The notes under the pieces are model-generated. The model was given only the letters and a program-made list of their open reading frames with translations, was not told the origin of the DNA and ran no database searches. 22,306 nucleotides of DNA from positions 1-22,306 of the forward strand of contig JAYMTF010001598.1 of the NCBI GenBank assembly GCA_036897485.1, given 5' to 3'. How positions within the stretch are numbered: position 1 is the stretch's first letter; each line of letters begins with the position of its first letter. This stretch comes from Pelargonium nanum (lineage: Eukaryota; Streptophyta; Magnoliopsida; Geraniales; Geraniaceae). Below, in pieces: positions 1 to 9,256 of this stretch. The position numbers and the translations under genes were made by a program.

Positions 1-133
1 TATATATATATATAGCTTTAACAGAAATATTGAGGTGTAACATAAGTTGGCTTCAGGTTCATAGGTAAGCCATAGATGAAGGAAGCATAAAACAATAGCT
101 TATGCACAATGAAGCAATTAAAATTGCAATGCA

Positions 134-176
<43 letters not shown>
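134..176. repeat. Compound microsatellite (TC)n(TA)n
   Basis: About ten TC units run straight into about eleven TA units. A second TA run opens the window at 1-14. Such compound repeats are common in plant introns and are usually length-polymorphic. No function is implied. Confidence 0.9.
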
Positions 177-380
177 GTCTAGAATGTATCCAGCGACAAA
201 GTTGAAAAGAAGCTACGTCATCCGTCGACATAATTACAAAAGTATATGCAAAAAACTTCAGACAGCAATTTAGTAGTGATTCCTTAATCAAATGAACCTT
301 CCATATGATGGATTAACAAAACGAACCCAACGAGAATTTACACATTTCATTTCCTGTGATGGGGAATAGGTACGAGAGTA

Positions 381-615
381 CAGACTTCAGAACCTTCCAT
401 CTACATATTGGGACATAATCATTCAGTTTAGTGGGGATTGTTGACTAGTTCAGTTCGAAGAAAGATAAAGCAAGCATTAGTTCAGGGCTCAATGAGACTA
501 CAAAGCCTTCCTTGTACATATTGGGACATAATCAATCAGTTCAGTGGAGTTTGTTGACTTGTTAATTTCCAAATAAAGATAAAAAAAACAAACATTACTT
601 CAGGGCTCAGGCCCA
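381..615. repeat. Diverged tandem duplication, two units of about 115 bp
   Basis: The words ACATATTGGGACATAATC (403 and 516) and TTCAGGGCTCA (481 and 599) each occur twice, at spacings of 113 and 118 bp. Between them a GTTGACT-containing segment and a GATAAA-rich segment are also shared in the same order. The two units therefore form a direct tandem duplication with several small indels, implying an old event. It lies inside the presumed leader intron of the leftward gene. Confidence 0.8.
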
Positions 616-1579
616 AGTTTGTATCATGCAGTTCCAGATAATATTCTAAAACTCAGATTTTGTTTTTGTTCCGTCTTCCCATTCTAGGTAACTAGACTAA
701 GTACTAGGAAATAAATTGTCCATACACATACAGAACCTGAGAATTTTGGTATAATTTTCCTTGTTTGGTAAGGTTCCAAAAGTCCCTGTCAAATTCAGAC
801 CAATGTCATGCAAAGTACGAGACTTGACTATCCTATATTCCAAATGCAGAAAAGCACAGCAAACCTAGATCACAAATAAGCTCACGATGCAGAGATTGAT
901 GATGAACTGAAGCAACTACCGGAGATGAAAAGAGCAGAACCGCTCAAACAAAGCTAGAACAGATTCGTTGTCTTGACCATTTCATTTCATTTCATTTCCT
1001 CCCTCTCACACTTTCTCAGATCTAAATGGGGACTGAAGTTTAGGTAAGCTACGATTTATATTCCGATAAGTCGAAATTAAAATTCATATCTTGCATCAAG
1101 CTTTATAACAAACAGAATAAGATCAAACTAACCCAGAAATAAGGGCATCAAAGCAATCTTCTCCCAAATAATTGAAAGGTTTCATGTAATCATACAAATT
1201 CCATATCCACAAAACCAGCAATCCATGGATCAAACTGCACAAATCAACACTATGGACCAAAACCAAATTCACTGAAGATCTAACTACATAAGCATACACA
1301 TCAAATAATTGGAAGCAACAATAACTATTTTTTAAAAAAACTCCATTTTTATCAAAATCTAATCACTCCAGTATGGCTAAAGCAACACAATTGTACACTC
1401 AAACAGCAAAAACAAAGCAAACCCACATCACCAAATCAATCAAAAACGAAGAAAATGGAGAAGATCTAGAGAACTAAGCAGAGATTCCAAATGGGTACTT
1501 CGAGAGCACAACAGTGAACAAGCAAAAAACACAAAAAAAAAAATTGAAAACCCAGAAACGAGTTCATTGATATATATAC

Positions 1580-1800
1580 CTGAAGTCAAGATTGAGGAGG
1601 AGGAAGGAGCAGAAGTGGAGATTCAGAAGAAGAAGAAATGTGGGTTGAATCAGAAACAACAAAACAAGTTGTTGTAGTGAATTTTCAGTTGCTGGTGAGA
1701 CTAAGATCCCATCACCATTACAGTGAGTCGCTTTCTCTTTCTCTCTCTAAAAAAAGTCTCTCACTTGAGAGAGCCGCAACAACTGGTGGGTTGTCTCGTC
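1580..1800 (-). other. Non-coding leader exon (5' UTR) of a minus-strand gene
   Basis: Read on the minus strand, this is a CT-rich, TTCTTCTTC-containing leader of the kind seen in plant 5' UTRs. It ends in CTTCAG followed by GTATAT, a good splice donor, at 1580/1579. The right boundary (transcription start) is a guess. The leader contains a minimal upstream frame at 1701-1718, so the main start codon must lie beyond the intron, outside the window. About 250-300 bp further upstream is a cluster of GGCCCA/TGGGCC motifs (2040-2090), which fits a housekeeping promoter. Confidence 0.5.
1701..1718 (-). other. Minimal upstream ORF (Met-Val-Met-Gly-Ser-stop) in the leader exon
   Basis: On the minus strand the leader exon contains ATG GTG ATG GGA TCT TAG. 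If transcription starts upstream of 1718, ribosomes would meet two AUGs and a stop before the intron donor. This could lower translation of the main frame, but its use depends on the unmapped transcription start. Confidence 0.35.
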
Positions 1801-1829
1801 CGGCAAGAACCCACCAAACTAATTAAGGA

Positions 1830-2690
1830 AAAATAAATAATTAGTAAGGAAATGGGAAATTATTGAATTTTGGAAAATTATAACAAACCTTCACCTTCTC
1901 TCTCCTACCTGTCTTCTACGTTTTCATGTTTTTTTAATTAGTTAAAAATTTACTGTGATTAAGATAATTTATTTATCTTATGCCCTTGTACTCTTCTGTA
2001 TTTTTCGTGTAATACTTTTACTTTGAATAATTGTAGTTTGGCCCAGGTTATTGGTTTGGGCCTTTAGGGGCTGGGCCTTGGGCTTGTAGTTTGATGTATT
2101 CATTAGGCTCGAGAGTTGTCAATTTGGGCTCGATCCCACGGGCATTCAAAATTTGACATGTTTTTTTAGATTCAGATTGGCATGATATAAGATAAAGATA
2201 GGTTCAACCAACTTTCAGTTCGGGAAGGACTTATCTTGAGAAGTTTGTGGGTCGGGTTAGATAAAATCTCATATTTTATATGTAAAACTCGAACTTGTGT
2301 CTTGAAGCTCGCGATTCAAACGAGCTCAAACTTCTTTCAGGTTAGATATAGGGAATTGAAAACTATTTGATGATGCATATAAATTCTCAAGTTAAATGAA
2401 CGAATAATATAGGAACCTCATATTCATTTTAATCTCAAAGTATTTATATACAAAATATATTTAATAATGATCCATAGCACTTGAATTTTGAGTCAAATCT
2501 AATTTGATTTAGATTGATACACAGCAACAACAAAAAAATCATTATATATATTAGAGCCTGGACCAGGCCCATCAATACATGGCCCGATACTGTGTCAAAT
2601 CTAAGTTGGGGACACGTCAACAATTAAAAAATACCCCTAAATAAAATAAAACAAAAAATAAAAATAATCAACAACCACCCAAACCAAATG
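1830..2690. promoter_or_regulatory. Divergent intergenic/promoter region with GGCCCA-type motifs
   Basis: This roughly 0.9-kb stretch lies between the leftward leader exon and the rightward F-box gene. It contains GGCCCA/TGGGCC words clustered at 2040-2090 (TTGGCCCAGG, TTTGGGCC, CTGGGCC) and again at about 2565-2585 (CAGGCCCATC, ATGGCCCGA), near each presumed start. These match the 'site II' elements bound by TCP factors in promoters of growth-associated plant genes. Their role here is inferred. The middle (about 2150-2345) resembles a dispersed repeat also seen near 11.4 kb. No coding sequence was seen. Confidence 0.4.
2150..2345. repeat. Dispersed repeat, copy 1 (related to 11390-11580)
   Basis: The order of words TGAGAAGTTT, CGGGTTA, a TTTTATATGTAAAA-like stretch and CCGAACTTG/TCGAACTTG recurs near 11430-11510 in the same orientation, with many substitutions. 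This suggests two old copies of one dispersed element. No terminal repeats or coding sequence could be defined. Confidence 0.35.
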
Positions 2691-2825
2691 TTCCAATTTC
2701 ATTGCAAATAGGCAATAGCTCTTCAGCTTCAGCTCACTGTTTCTTTCTCCATCTCATTGTTCTTGACAAAAAAAAAAAAAAAAAAAAACTCAATATCATC
2801 AAATTAATCTTCATCTCAGTCTCAG
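2690..2825 (+). other. Probable 5' UTR exon of the F-box gene
   Basis: A CT-rich leader with a 21-base A run (2768-2788) ends in CTCAG followed by GTACTA at 2826. No long frame is present. The next strong acceptor on the plus strand, TTTGCAG at 4150-4156, lies eight bases before the F-box start codon, so a leader exon spliced over a 1.33-kb intron is the simplest model. The left boundary is a guess. Confidence 0.4.
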
Positions 2826-4156
2826 GTACTAATTTGTTTCCTCTTTTATTTATTTTTACATTTTCCCTTTCTGATCATTTCACAAAACAAGCATATCATT
2901 GACTGAACTTTCTTATATAAATAGTTAATTCTGTTATTTGAGAATCATTGATTTTGTAGCATATATTATTTTGAATCACCAATTTTCACTTTATTATGGG
3001 TAAATTTAAACAAATTTGACTTCACTTGTTCATTTTGCTTGTCTATGTATAATATTAATATTGCTATTGTTCAGTTGGATTGTTTGTGTTTTTCAATTTC
3101 CTGATTTGGGTTGCTTCTAAATCATATCTTCAATGAGTAGATAGATTAGTTGTGCTTTTGGGACTCCAATTTCATCACAGACCCACTTCTGTTCAACCTT
3201 AGTGAAATTTCAGTTAGGGTTCAGTTTTGAATTGTTTGCATTGTTAATGTGAAAGCTTGTTTCGGAGTAGATGTGGACGGAACATGAAGCCGAGGCATTT
3301 TGTATTTGTAGTTAAACTGAAATCGTTGGTAATGTAATATGGCTTCGGTTTTTGTGATTGTTGCATTCAAATGTGATTGATGAAACACTATAGAACCACC
3401 TAAGGTACTGTTTAGATTAGAATTTTAGTTGGGGATTGGGAATCGAGAATGAGAACAAAGATGAGATTCTTATTCATCATCTTTGGATTAGGCCATTTTG
3501 GTTGTGAGAAATTTGTTGGAATGGGAATCAATTCCCATTACCATTCCAAAAATTTCAATCCAAACACAACTTAAGATGATAATTAAGATAACCCGATTTG
3601 TTGAATTGGGCTGTTTGAAGATACATGTGGAATGCTTTCATTTTACTAACTTTGATATCTATTGATCTTATACGAATATGAGTAGTTTCATGATTTGTTT
3701 TAATGTGCTTGCAATTGCACGGTTACCATTGATATACAACTCTAAAATATTGTGGTCGAGTGCACAAGGCTCTTGCTATTTTGGTTTTTTGAGGGGTCAT
3801 TGATTTTTGTAGCCTTCCTTGCATTTGCATAGAAGTTGTTTCCATGACGGGTCATTGCTTTATACTGGGAGTTCAAAGAACACCGTAAAGCTTTGGGAAA
3901 TCTAGTACTAAAATAAGCTCTAGATACCTCAATAGATCCATTTTTTGTGGGTTAATTGGCAATGAGTCTACTTCATATGAATCCTCTTTCTTGAAATCTT
4001 TATTTCGCCATTTTGTGGTCCTAATCCAGAACATCTAATGTCAGATAAAAGATAGTAGTCAAAATTTCCTCTTAACCAGCCTTTTTCATCGAATCATTCG
4101 AACTCTAAAATTGCAGTTTAATTCAAATTTTATACTTAATTTTCTTTCATTTGCAG
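2826..4156 (+). other. Probable 5' UTR intron of the F-box gene
   Basis: The segment is T-rich, lacks long frames, starts with GTACTAATTT and ends with TTTCATTTGCAG immediately upstream of the coding start. Long first introns in plant leaders often raise expression, but here that is only an inference. A MITE-like element sits inside at about 3403-3570. The alternative is that transcription starts close to 4164 and this is promoter DNA. Confidence 0.4.
3403..3570. mobile_element. MITE-like element, family member 1
   Basis: The left end reads GTACTGTTTAGATTAGAATTTT, split here as GTACTGTTTAGATT plus AGAATTTT. The right end, reverse-complemented, reads GTTGTGTTTGGATTGAAATTTT-like (GTTGTGTTTGGATT, then GAAATTTTT). 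Short imperfect terminal inverted repeats therefore bound about 165 bp of AT-rich DNA rich in GGGAAT and ATTCCC words. TAAG occurs on both outer flanks and could be a target-site duplication. Related copies are in F-box intron 3 and near 10.5 kb. It has no coding capacity, so it would be a non-autonomous element. Confidence 0.5.
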
Positions 4157-4163
4157 AATTGTA

Positions 4164-6298
4164 ATGACAAATAATAGTCTTAGTGACACTGCAATATCAA
4201 CTGATACTTCATTTGGAAAGCTCCCCGATCATCTCCTAATAGAAATTTTTATCCGAGTTCCGGTCACGGGATGGGCACAATTATCTTGTGTTAGAAAGCA
4301 ATGGAGTAATATTTTTCGTGGGGAATGCTTATGGCAAGCTGCGCTTATGAGAGCCTTCCCTTTTGCTGCCCAAGCAAAGAGGTGGCCCGGACCTATCCCG
4401 AGAGGGTTGAGCAGAAGGTAAATCAGTTTAGATCTCTCTTTGCTATTTTATTTATGGGTTTCCCAGAATCCATTACCGACATTTTTTTTCTTCACAAACT
4501 GGTTAATTTTTGCATGTGTTATGTATTGACTCTTTCTCGCCCTGTTGTTTCTATTAAGGAGGCGTTACTTGTTATACAGTTTTGCTGAAGTGAAATTATC
4601 AAGTTATTAATTCAAGCATAAAAATTATGCATCCTTTAATCGTGTATTTTACTTTTGCAGATGTATTATGTGAAAATTCTCCTTCACTCTTGTATGGCTC
4701 TAAACGTTAAGATTGGTTTCTTGTTTTCATATTGTTAAATGAATTGCATATTGACAATTTTCCTACAAATATTTTTAGGAGATATGCGGCTTTGTATGTC
4801 AGTAAGCACATCTTTGCTACGGACTCTGAGATGGACGAGATTGTAGGCCATACATATTTATTCTTGAAAGAGCAGCTCGAGATTTCAACTATGCCACCTC
4901 CTTCTGGGATACTTCACGGGACTATCATTGGTACTGCATCTTTTGCTTACCTTGAGTTCTTGCTTGCAGTTATAGCTAACAATTCGGGTCTCAACATGTG
5001 ACAAGACACGAAAACAACATGAAAGAAGCGTGTATGGACTCACTAATTTTGTAATTGTTTTGGGGTATCCAACACTTTTCATAATTGTGTCGTGTTAGTG
5101 TTGAGCCCAAGAAAACACACACCCGATTAATTAATCGTGTTGTGACATGCCCAACTCTCCCACTTAGGGGTTTAATTGTAAATTAACCCCAAAACACCCA
5201 GTAAGTTTACATAGTTATGTTAAATAGGTTTACTTTGTGACTTCAAATTGTGTTAGGGAGTGTCGTGCAAACCGTGTTAGGTCGTGTCGTGTCAATCCGG
5301 CCCTACTTAGTTAAACGTGTTGTGTTTGTGTTGCTCCATATATTTCACAATCAACCTTCAACGCGACACGAACACAACACGCACACATGAATTGCCGGAT
5401 CTACTTGCAATCCATATTGGCATTTTTGAAATTCATTCGTTGAATTGAGAAGTACTAATCCATCCTCTCATGTTTCAATTGCGGAAGGACGTTATATGGA
5501 CAAGTGCGTTGGTGTATACTTTCCTTGATTGATTAATTTATCCATAATGTATTTATATTTCTTTTGTCAGTGCAGCACACATATATAACTGATAAAATAT
5601 GTTTGTGTTGTATCCTTTTAGATCAATTTATTGCTTGTGGCAAATCAAGGGACACGGCTCATGAGCTCGCATCACAGATCTGGCTTGCTGTTCTTGATAA
5701 TTTGGAGGAAAACGAGCATACATTTCTCTTACTTAAGCGTCTCGCACTAGAGGGTGATGTAAGTTCCCATACGACAAACCCTTAAGCCTTAAATTTATGT
5801 TGCGCCTACGAAAACTTGACTTCATTACAAAAGTAATGTATATATGCTTCTAGCACGTAAATATTTTATCCAAAACAGGAAGCTCTTGAACATTTAGGTC
5901 TTTTCACGACCAAAAAAAAGTCTAATCCAGACATGAACCATGAGAATCTTATTCCCACTCCTGAACAAAAATTATAATCCAAATGCTACTTTAGTCCTTT
6001 ATCTTCCGTACAATACAGAACACACAAACCGAGTGGCGAGAGCTACATGCTCTCTAAATTACACGGAGAACGGTTCTATAGATATTATTCAACAATGTTA
6101 AATTTCGAAAACCTTGTATGTTATGTGCAGGTTTTTCTTCCATACCCGTACTCAAGATCGATTAAAGTCCAATGGAGGGTGTTTGAGAAGCTCTTCACAG
6201 ATTTTCGCGATTGTTTCAACCATGTCGATTATTTTGATGTATTAGCACTTGCGAAGAACAAGTTTCAGCCAATACCATCTGCTTGGTTAGGATATTAG
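4164..6298 (+). CDS. F-box protein, 236 aa, four coding exons
   Basis: Coding exons are 4164-4417, 4779-4930, 5622-5758 and 6131-6298, all with GT..AG introns. The joined length is 711 bp, ending in TAG. Residues about 18-65 form an F-box: LPDHLLIEIF, then a hydrophobic helix with AQLSCV and a Trp (RKQWSNIF), then GECLWQAAL. The rest (RYAALYVSKHIF, VGHTYLFLKEQLE, LASQIWLAVLDNL, VQWRVFEKLFTDF, ending SAWLGY) has no Kelch, LRR or WD repeats. F-box proteins bind SKP1/ASK and bring a target to the SCF ubiquitin ligase; the target is unknown. I recognise the protein as a conserved single-domain plant F-box type but cannot assign a name. The ATG follows a splice acceptor by eight bases and is the first in frame. 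Intron 2 and intron 3 carry repeats. Confidence 0.88.
4975..5400. repeat. CGTGTTGTG/GACACGAACAC repeat within F-box intron 2
   Basis: Most of the 691-bp intron 2 consists of repeated words such as GTGTCGTGTC, CGTGTTGTGTTTGTG and their complements ACACGAACACAACACG, beginning just after AATTCGGGTCTCAAC and ending near CATGAATTGCCGG. Such GTGTCGTGT-rich dispersed elements are widespread in plant genomes. Motifs in both orientations suggest foldback structure, but I could not define clean terminal repeats. It probably accounts for much of the intron length. Confidence 0.45.
5895..5989. mobile_element. MITE-like element, family member 2 (F-box intron 3)
   Basis: The segment CACGACCAAAAAAAAGTCT, AATCCAGACATGAACC, GAGAATCTTATTC matches the copy near 10.55 kb (CATGACCAAAAAGTC, ATAATCCAAACATGAAG, GAGAATCTCATTC) in the same order. 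The right end, AATCCAAATGCTAC at 5976-5989, is nearly the reverse complement of the left end of that copy (GTAGCGTTTGGATT). The left end is eroded and its boundary uncertain. Confidence 0.55.
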
Positions 6299-7490
6299 TA
6301 TAGTAGACCTCAAATGAGAGTCTTTGAACAAACAAGTGTATATATGTATTTGCAAGTTGAAGGGGAAGAAAAAAAAGGAGAGAAAAGCTAGAAGTGATTG
6401 TGGTAAAGGGGATGTAATATTTTATGGGTGTAATTGTAAATTTTCTATGTATATATTTGGTGTGTAAGTTGGATATGGTCACTATAAGTATATGTAATTT
6501 TTTTTTTCTTGGATCAGTTTTGGTTATGCTGAGGTTAAATTTGGTGCATTGGCAGCATTGCCAATTCTCTTTGATTATGTTTTTGGGGTTCAAATGGAAA
6601 TTTATTGACAAAGTTATGAGAATGGTATGATATGCAAATGAGGTGTGTTGGAGACTAGGCAAAAGACTAAAATCAATTAAATTTGAGTTCACATTCCGTG
6701 CTTACAAATTCAAAAGACGAAACTAAAAAAGAAACAAGCGTCACACCGTGAATGTCATTTCTAAGTCAACAATCCTACCAGGCACCAAAACACGAACTAC
6801 CTTGCCCTCCATTTGTAAAAGTGGTAACTAGAATCTCACGTTATATAAAGGGGCAAGTGAAATTATACTAACATTGTTAACATTTTAATAGCAGAAGCTC
6901 AAGTCATTATATATAACTCAATATCAAATTTAACATGATATAATAGCATATTTTAATCATGGTCCTGCCTCCAATGTGACCCGTTCATGTTGTTTTTCCA
7001 TGTGGTCTCCGGTCCGCTTGTTGATAGACATGCATACAACGATCCAACTGCGGACGAATTGTACGCATATTATGCCCACACATTAAAAAATTGTGGAAGT
7101 TCACACTGTTTGTGGTCTAAGGTTCGCCAAAATATAGAACCTTGAACATCAAAGACTAGGTGATTCGATCCCCAAGTGCTAGATCTGTGGACCACGGTCA
7201 GTCACCCTCCGCACCACCACCTCCTCTGAGACCACCATGCAAATCACAACCCACCGCCGCCCCCAACTCCAAGACAAAACCGTCCACGATTGGAGAATGG
7301 AGAGCTTCGAGCTCTGAGATCGTGACCAAACACACATGTTTGCAACCGGCCAACCGTATATCGTTTGAAACAAAATATAGACTCTAAAAAGTCATTTCAT
7401 TTGAAACGGATGTAGTATATTTTTGTCTCAAAATAAGACATCAACTAAGCTAACTAACACTAACACGTAATTTAAAAAAAAATCCGAAAA
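6299..7490. other. F-box 3' UTR and convergent intergenic DNA
   Basis: From 6299 to roughly 6650 is presumably the F-box 3' UTR, T-rich with TGTAAT words. The remainder separates it from the stop codon of the minus-strand DUF3820 gene at 7491. A short direct repeat, TGTGGTCTCCGGTCCGC (about 7000) and TGTGGTCTAAGGTTCGCC (about 7111), suggests a relic element. Open frames here have no recognisable family and I treat them as chance. Confidence 0.5.
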
Positions 7491-8369
7491 TTACATTCGT
7501 TTTTTCCCGTCGAAGGCCCTTTTCACTAACGACCCACGCCCCGGAAACATCCGAGCCGTCCGATCTTTATCACCATCATCATCATCCACAACGACGTCAT
7601 CATATTCCTCACCCGATCTCGGCGCCAGAGCAGCGCCATATTTTCCGAGAAACCTCCGTGATCTCAGCTTTCTCTTCTCTTCTTCTTCGTCTTCTCCGGC
7701 GACCGCCGCAGCTCCGATTATGACCTCCGGCTTCTTCTTCATCACCTCCTCTCGCTTCGCTCTCTGCCTCTCGAGCCTCTCTCTCCTCCTCTCTCCTCCG
7801 ACGAACGGCCTCGCCGCCTTCTTCTCCGCGATCTTCCTCTCCACCTCCGCCCTCTCCGCCCTCTCCCTCTCCAGCCTCTTCTCTCGATCCGCCATTCTCG
7901 GAATTCTTCCACTGAACGAGGTCCCTAACAGCTCTCTCTTAACCATACTCCAACCCTTGCGATCCTCCATGTCCCAACCAAACTTCTCGGCGATAAGTTC
8001 ATCGACCATACTTTCGTAGACGTCCCACTCTATGCGGTCTTGGTAGATTGGATCGTCGATGACGACTTTAGCGATCTTGGACCAGTCGTCGACATTGGCG
8101 ACGATCCATTTCAGGTAGCTGAGAGGTATGGTTCCGAGCATTTTGCCCTTGTATTTGCCGAAAGGTATGGGCCTGTCTCGCTCTGGGATCCGCGATGCTG
8201 CTCTGATGATCGGTACTGTTTTTCGAGATGAGATCGAGATTTTGGAGCTGCGATGCTTCAAATTGAAGCGCGTGTTCGTGTTCGTGTTGAGATTGAGACG
8301 CCATGGCTGGGATTGGAGGTGGAAGGTTGAAGTTGCAGAGTAGGGTTGAGCGAGCCGGAGAGACGTCAT
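7491..8369 (-). CDS. DUF3820-domain protein with predicted plastid transit peptide, 292 aa
   Basis: This is a single intronless frame from ATG (8369) to TAA (7491). Residues 1 to about 58 are rich in Ser, Thr, Arg and Asn with almost no acidic residues, typical of a chloroplast transit peptide. Residues about 67-100 (IPFGKYKGKMLG, IPLSYLKWIV, VDDW) match the DUF3820 family, a short domain best known from bacteria and sometimes labelled a putative quorum-sensing-regulated virulence factor. Its biochemical role is unknown. Next comes EWDVYESMVDELIAEKFGW, then a highly charged Arg/Glu helix of about 155-215 (EKRLERERAERAEVERK), then acidic runs (EDEEEEK, VDDDDGDKD), probably disordered. It is convergent with the F-box gene. 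The start is the first ATG of the frame and lies upstream of the transit-like region. Plastid location is inferred from composition only. Confidence 0.85.
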   Translation of the reverse strand: MTSLRLAQPYSATSTFHLQSQPWRLNLNTNTNTRFNLKHRSSKISISSRKTVPIIRAASRIPERDRPIPFGKYKGKMLGTIPLSYLKWIVANVDDWSKIAKVVIDDPIYQDRIEWDVYESMVDELIAEKFGWDMEDRKGWSMVKRELLGTSFSGRIPRMADREKRLERERAERAEVERKIAEKKAARPFVGGERRRERLERQRAKREEVMKKKPEVIIGAAAVAGEDEEEEKRKLRSRRFLGKYGAALAPRSGEEYDDVVVDDDDGDKDRTARMFPGRGSLVKRAFDGKKRM

Positions 8370-8510
8370 AGGGAGTGGTTGGGGGTTGGGGCTTGTGAGA
8401 TGTTTGTGATAAGGGGTAAGATTGGAAAGTATTTGAGATCTTTGTGTTTTTTACCCTATAATTAGCATCTTTTGCAGATAACTCCCCAACACTTTTAGTT
8501 TTCCATCAGT

Positions 8511-8873
8511 AGAAGCCCCAATTTGATATCTGAACTTTCATGTTTCGATCTGATTCAGTTCCTGAATTTTTTTAATTTAAAACAGTCTTTGATTTTTCGT
8601 ATTTCGACTCAATATGGTCCTTTAAACTTTTTTTAGCTCAAAATAATTATTGAACTTTTAAATATTGTCTCAATTTGGTCCATAACTTTCAAAAGTTCAA
8701 GACCTAATTGGGTCAATATTTGAAAGTTCAGTGACCATTTTGGATCAATATTTGAAAGATCAGGACTATTTTGGGTAAAAAAAGTTCAAGGACCAAACTG
8801 AGTTGGATTTAAAGAAATTCAGGGATTAAATCAGGTCGAAACATGAAAGTTAATGGACCAAATTGGGGTTTTT
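8511..8873. repeat. Large foldback (inverted-repeat) element
   Basis: The left arm begins AGCCCCAATTTGATAT, CTGAACTTTCATGTTTCGA. The right arm, reverse-complemented, begins AACCCCAATTTGGTCC, TTAACTTTCATGTTTCGA. Pairing continues through GATTCAGTTCCTGAATTT / GATTTAATCCCTGAATTT and CAATATGGTCCTTTAAAC / CAGTTTGGTCCTTGAAC to a centre near 8692 (AACTTTCAAAAGTT). The two arms are each about 175 bp with essentially no loop. This is a foldback or MITE-type element rich in 'GGACCAAATTGG' words, a common plant repeat class. It lies about 140 bp upstream of the DUF3820 start codon, possibly in its promoter. Confidence 0.8.
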
Positions 8874-9256
8874 ACCTTTTTCATTTTGTGAGTTGGATAT
8901 AGCTTATTTTTCTATTTTATCATGTGCATTGCATTATGAACAAGTATTTTTCTTCACAATAGTCATTATTCCCTTACAATCACCATCAATTTTACACCGT
9001 CGAAGTGAAAAATTCGAAGAAAATGAAGTTAGTTGTCCAAAGAAAATATAGGTAGCTATTTGCAGAATGAGACTAACTACATGGAACTGAAATTCCTTTT
9101 GCTTTTGTTTGTTCTCACTAGCAAGGTGCTTGAAATGGAATCAACATGTACATGAGTGACCATATGAATTGTAAAGTGAAGTGTTGTTATAACTTACTGG
9201 TGATGTTGGGTTAATCATGGTCGTGAAACGGGTATTGAAGAAGTCTTGTTACATAC
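8874..9256. other. Intergenic DNA, nothing recognised
   Basis: This AT-rich sequence lies between the foldback element and the orphan exon. A 62-codon plus-strand frame at 8863-9051 overlaps the foldback arm and has no family features. No repeat, RNA gene or promoter motif could be supported. Confidence 0.5.

Larger units (their letters stand above)
1..1579 (-). other. Probable first (leader) intron of a minus-strand gene extending beyond the left edge
   Basis: No open frame longer than 60 codons is present on either strand and I recognise no protein fragment. Read on the minus strand, the stretch begins with a GT donor directly after the leader exon at 1580, so it is best explained as the first intron of a gene whose coding part lies left of the window. 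It holds a TA run at 1-14, a TC then TA microsatellite at about 134-176, a TTTCA run at about 979-999 and a diverged tandem duplication at about 381-615. The acceptor is not in view or not identifiable. An alternative is plain intergenic DNA. Confidence 0.45.

Noticed and set aside
131..176. TATA-type promoter in the left TA repeat
   Set aside because: A simple microsatellite with no leader or coding sequence following on either strand.
1638..1826. 62-codon plus-strand frame rich in Ser/Leu
   Set aside because: It is the antisense shadow of a CT-rich minus-strand leader exon.
6216..6692. 158-codon minus-strand frame across the end of the F-box gene
   Set aside because: It overlaps the last F-box exon antisense and an AT-rich 3' UTR. 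The translation is low-complexity Ile/Thr/Leu with no family signature.
7160..7387. Pro/Ser-rich plus-strand frame and its antisense partner
   Set aside because: Composition-driven frame in intergenic DNA. There is no family signature, and both strands are open over the same GC-richer patch.
7720..8343. Several plus-strand frames within the DUF3820 gene
   Set aside because: They are antisense or frame-shifted shadows of the strongly coding minus-strand frame.
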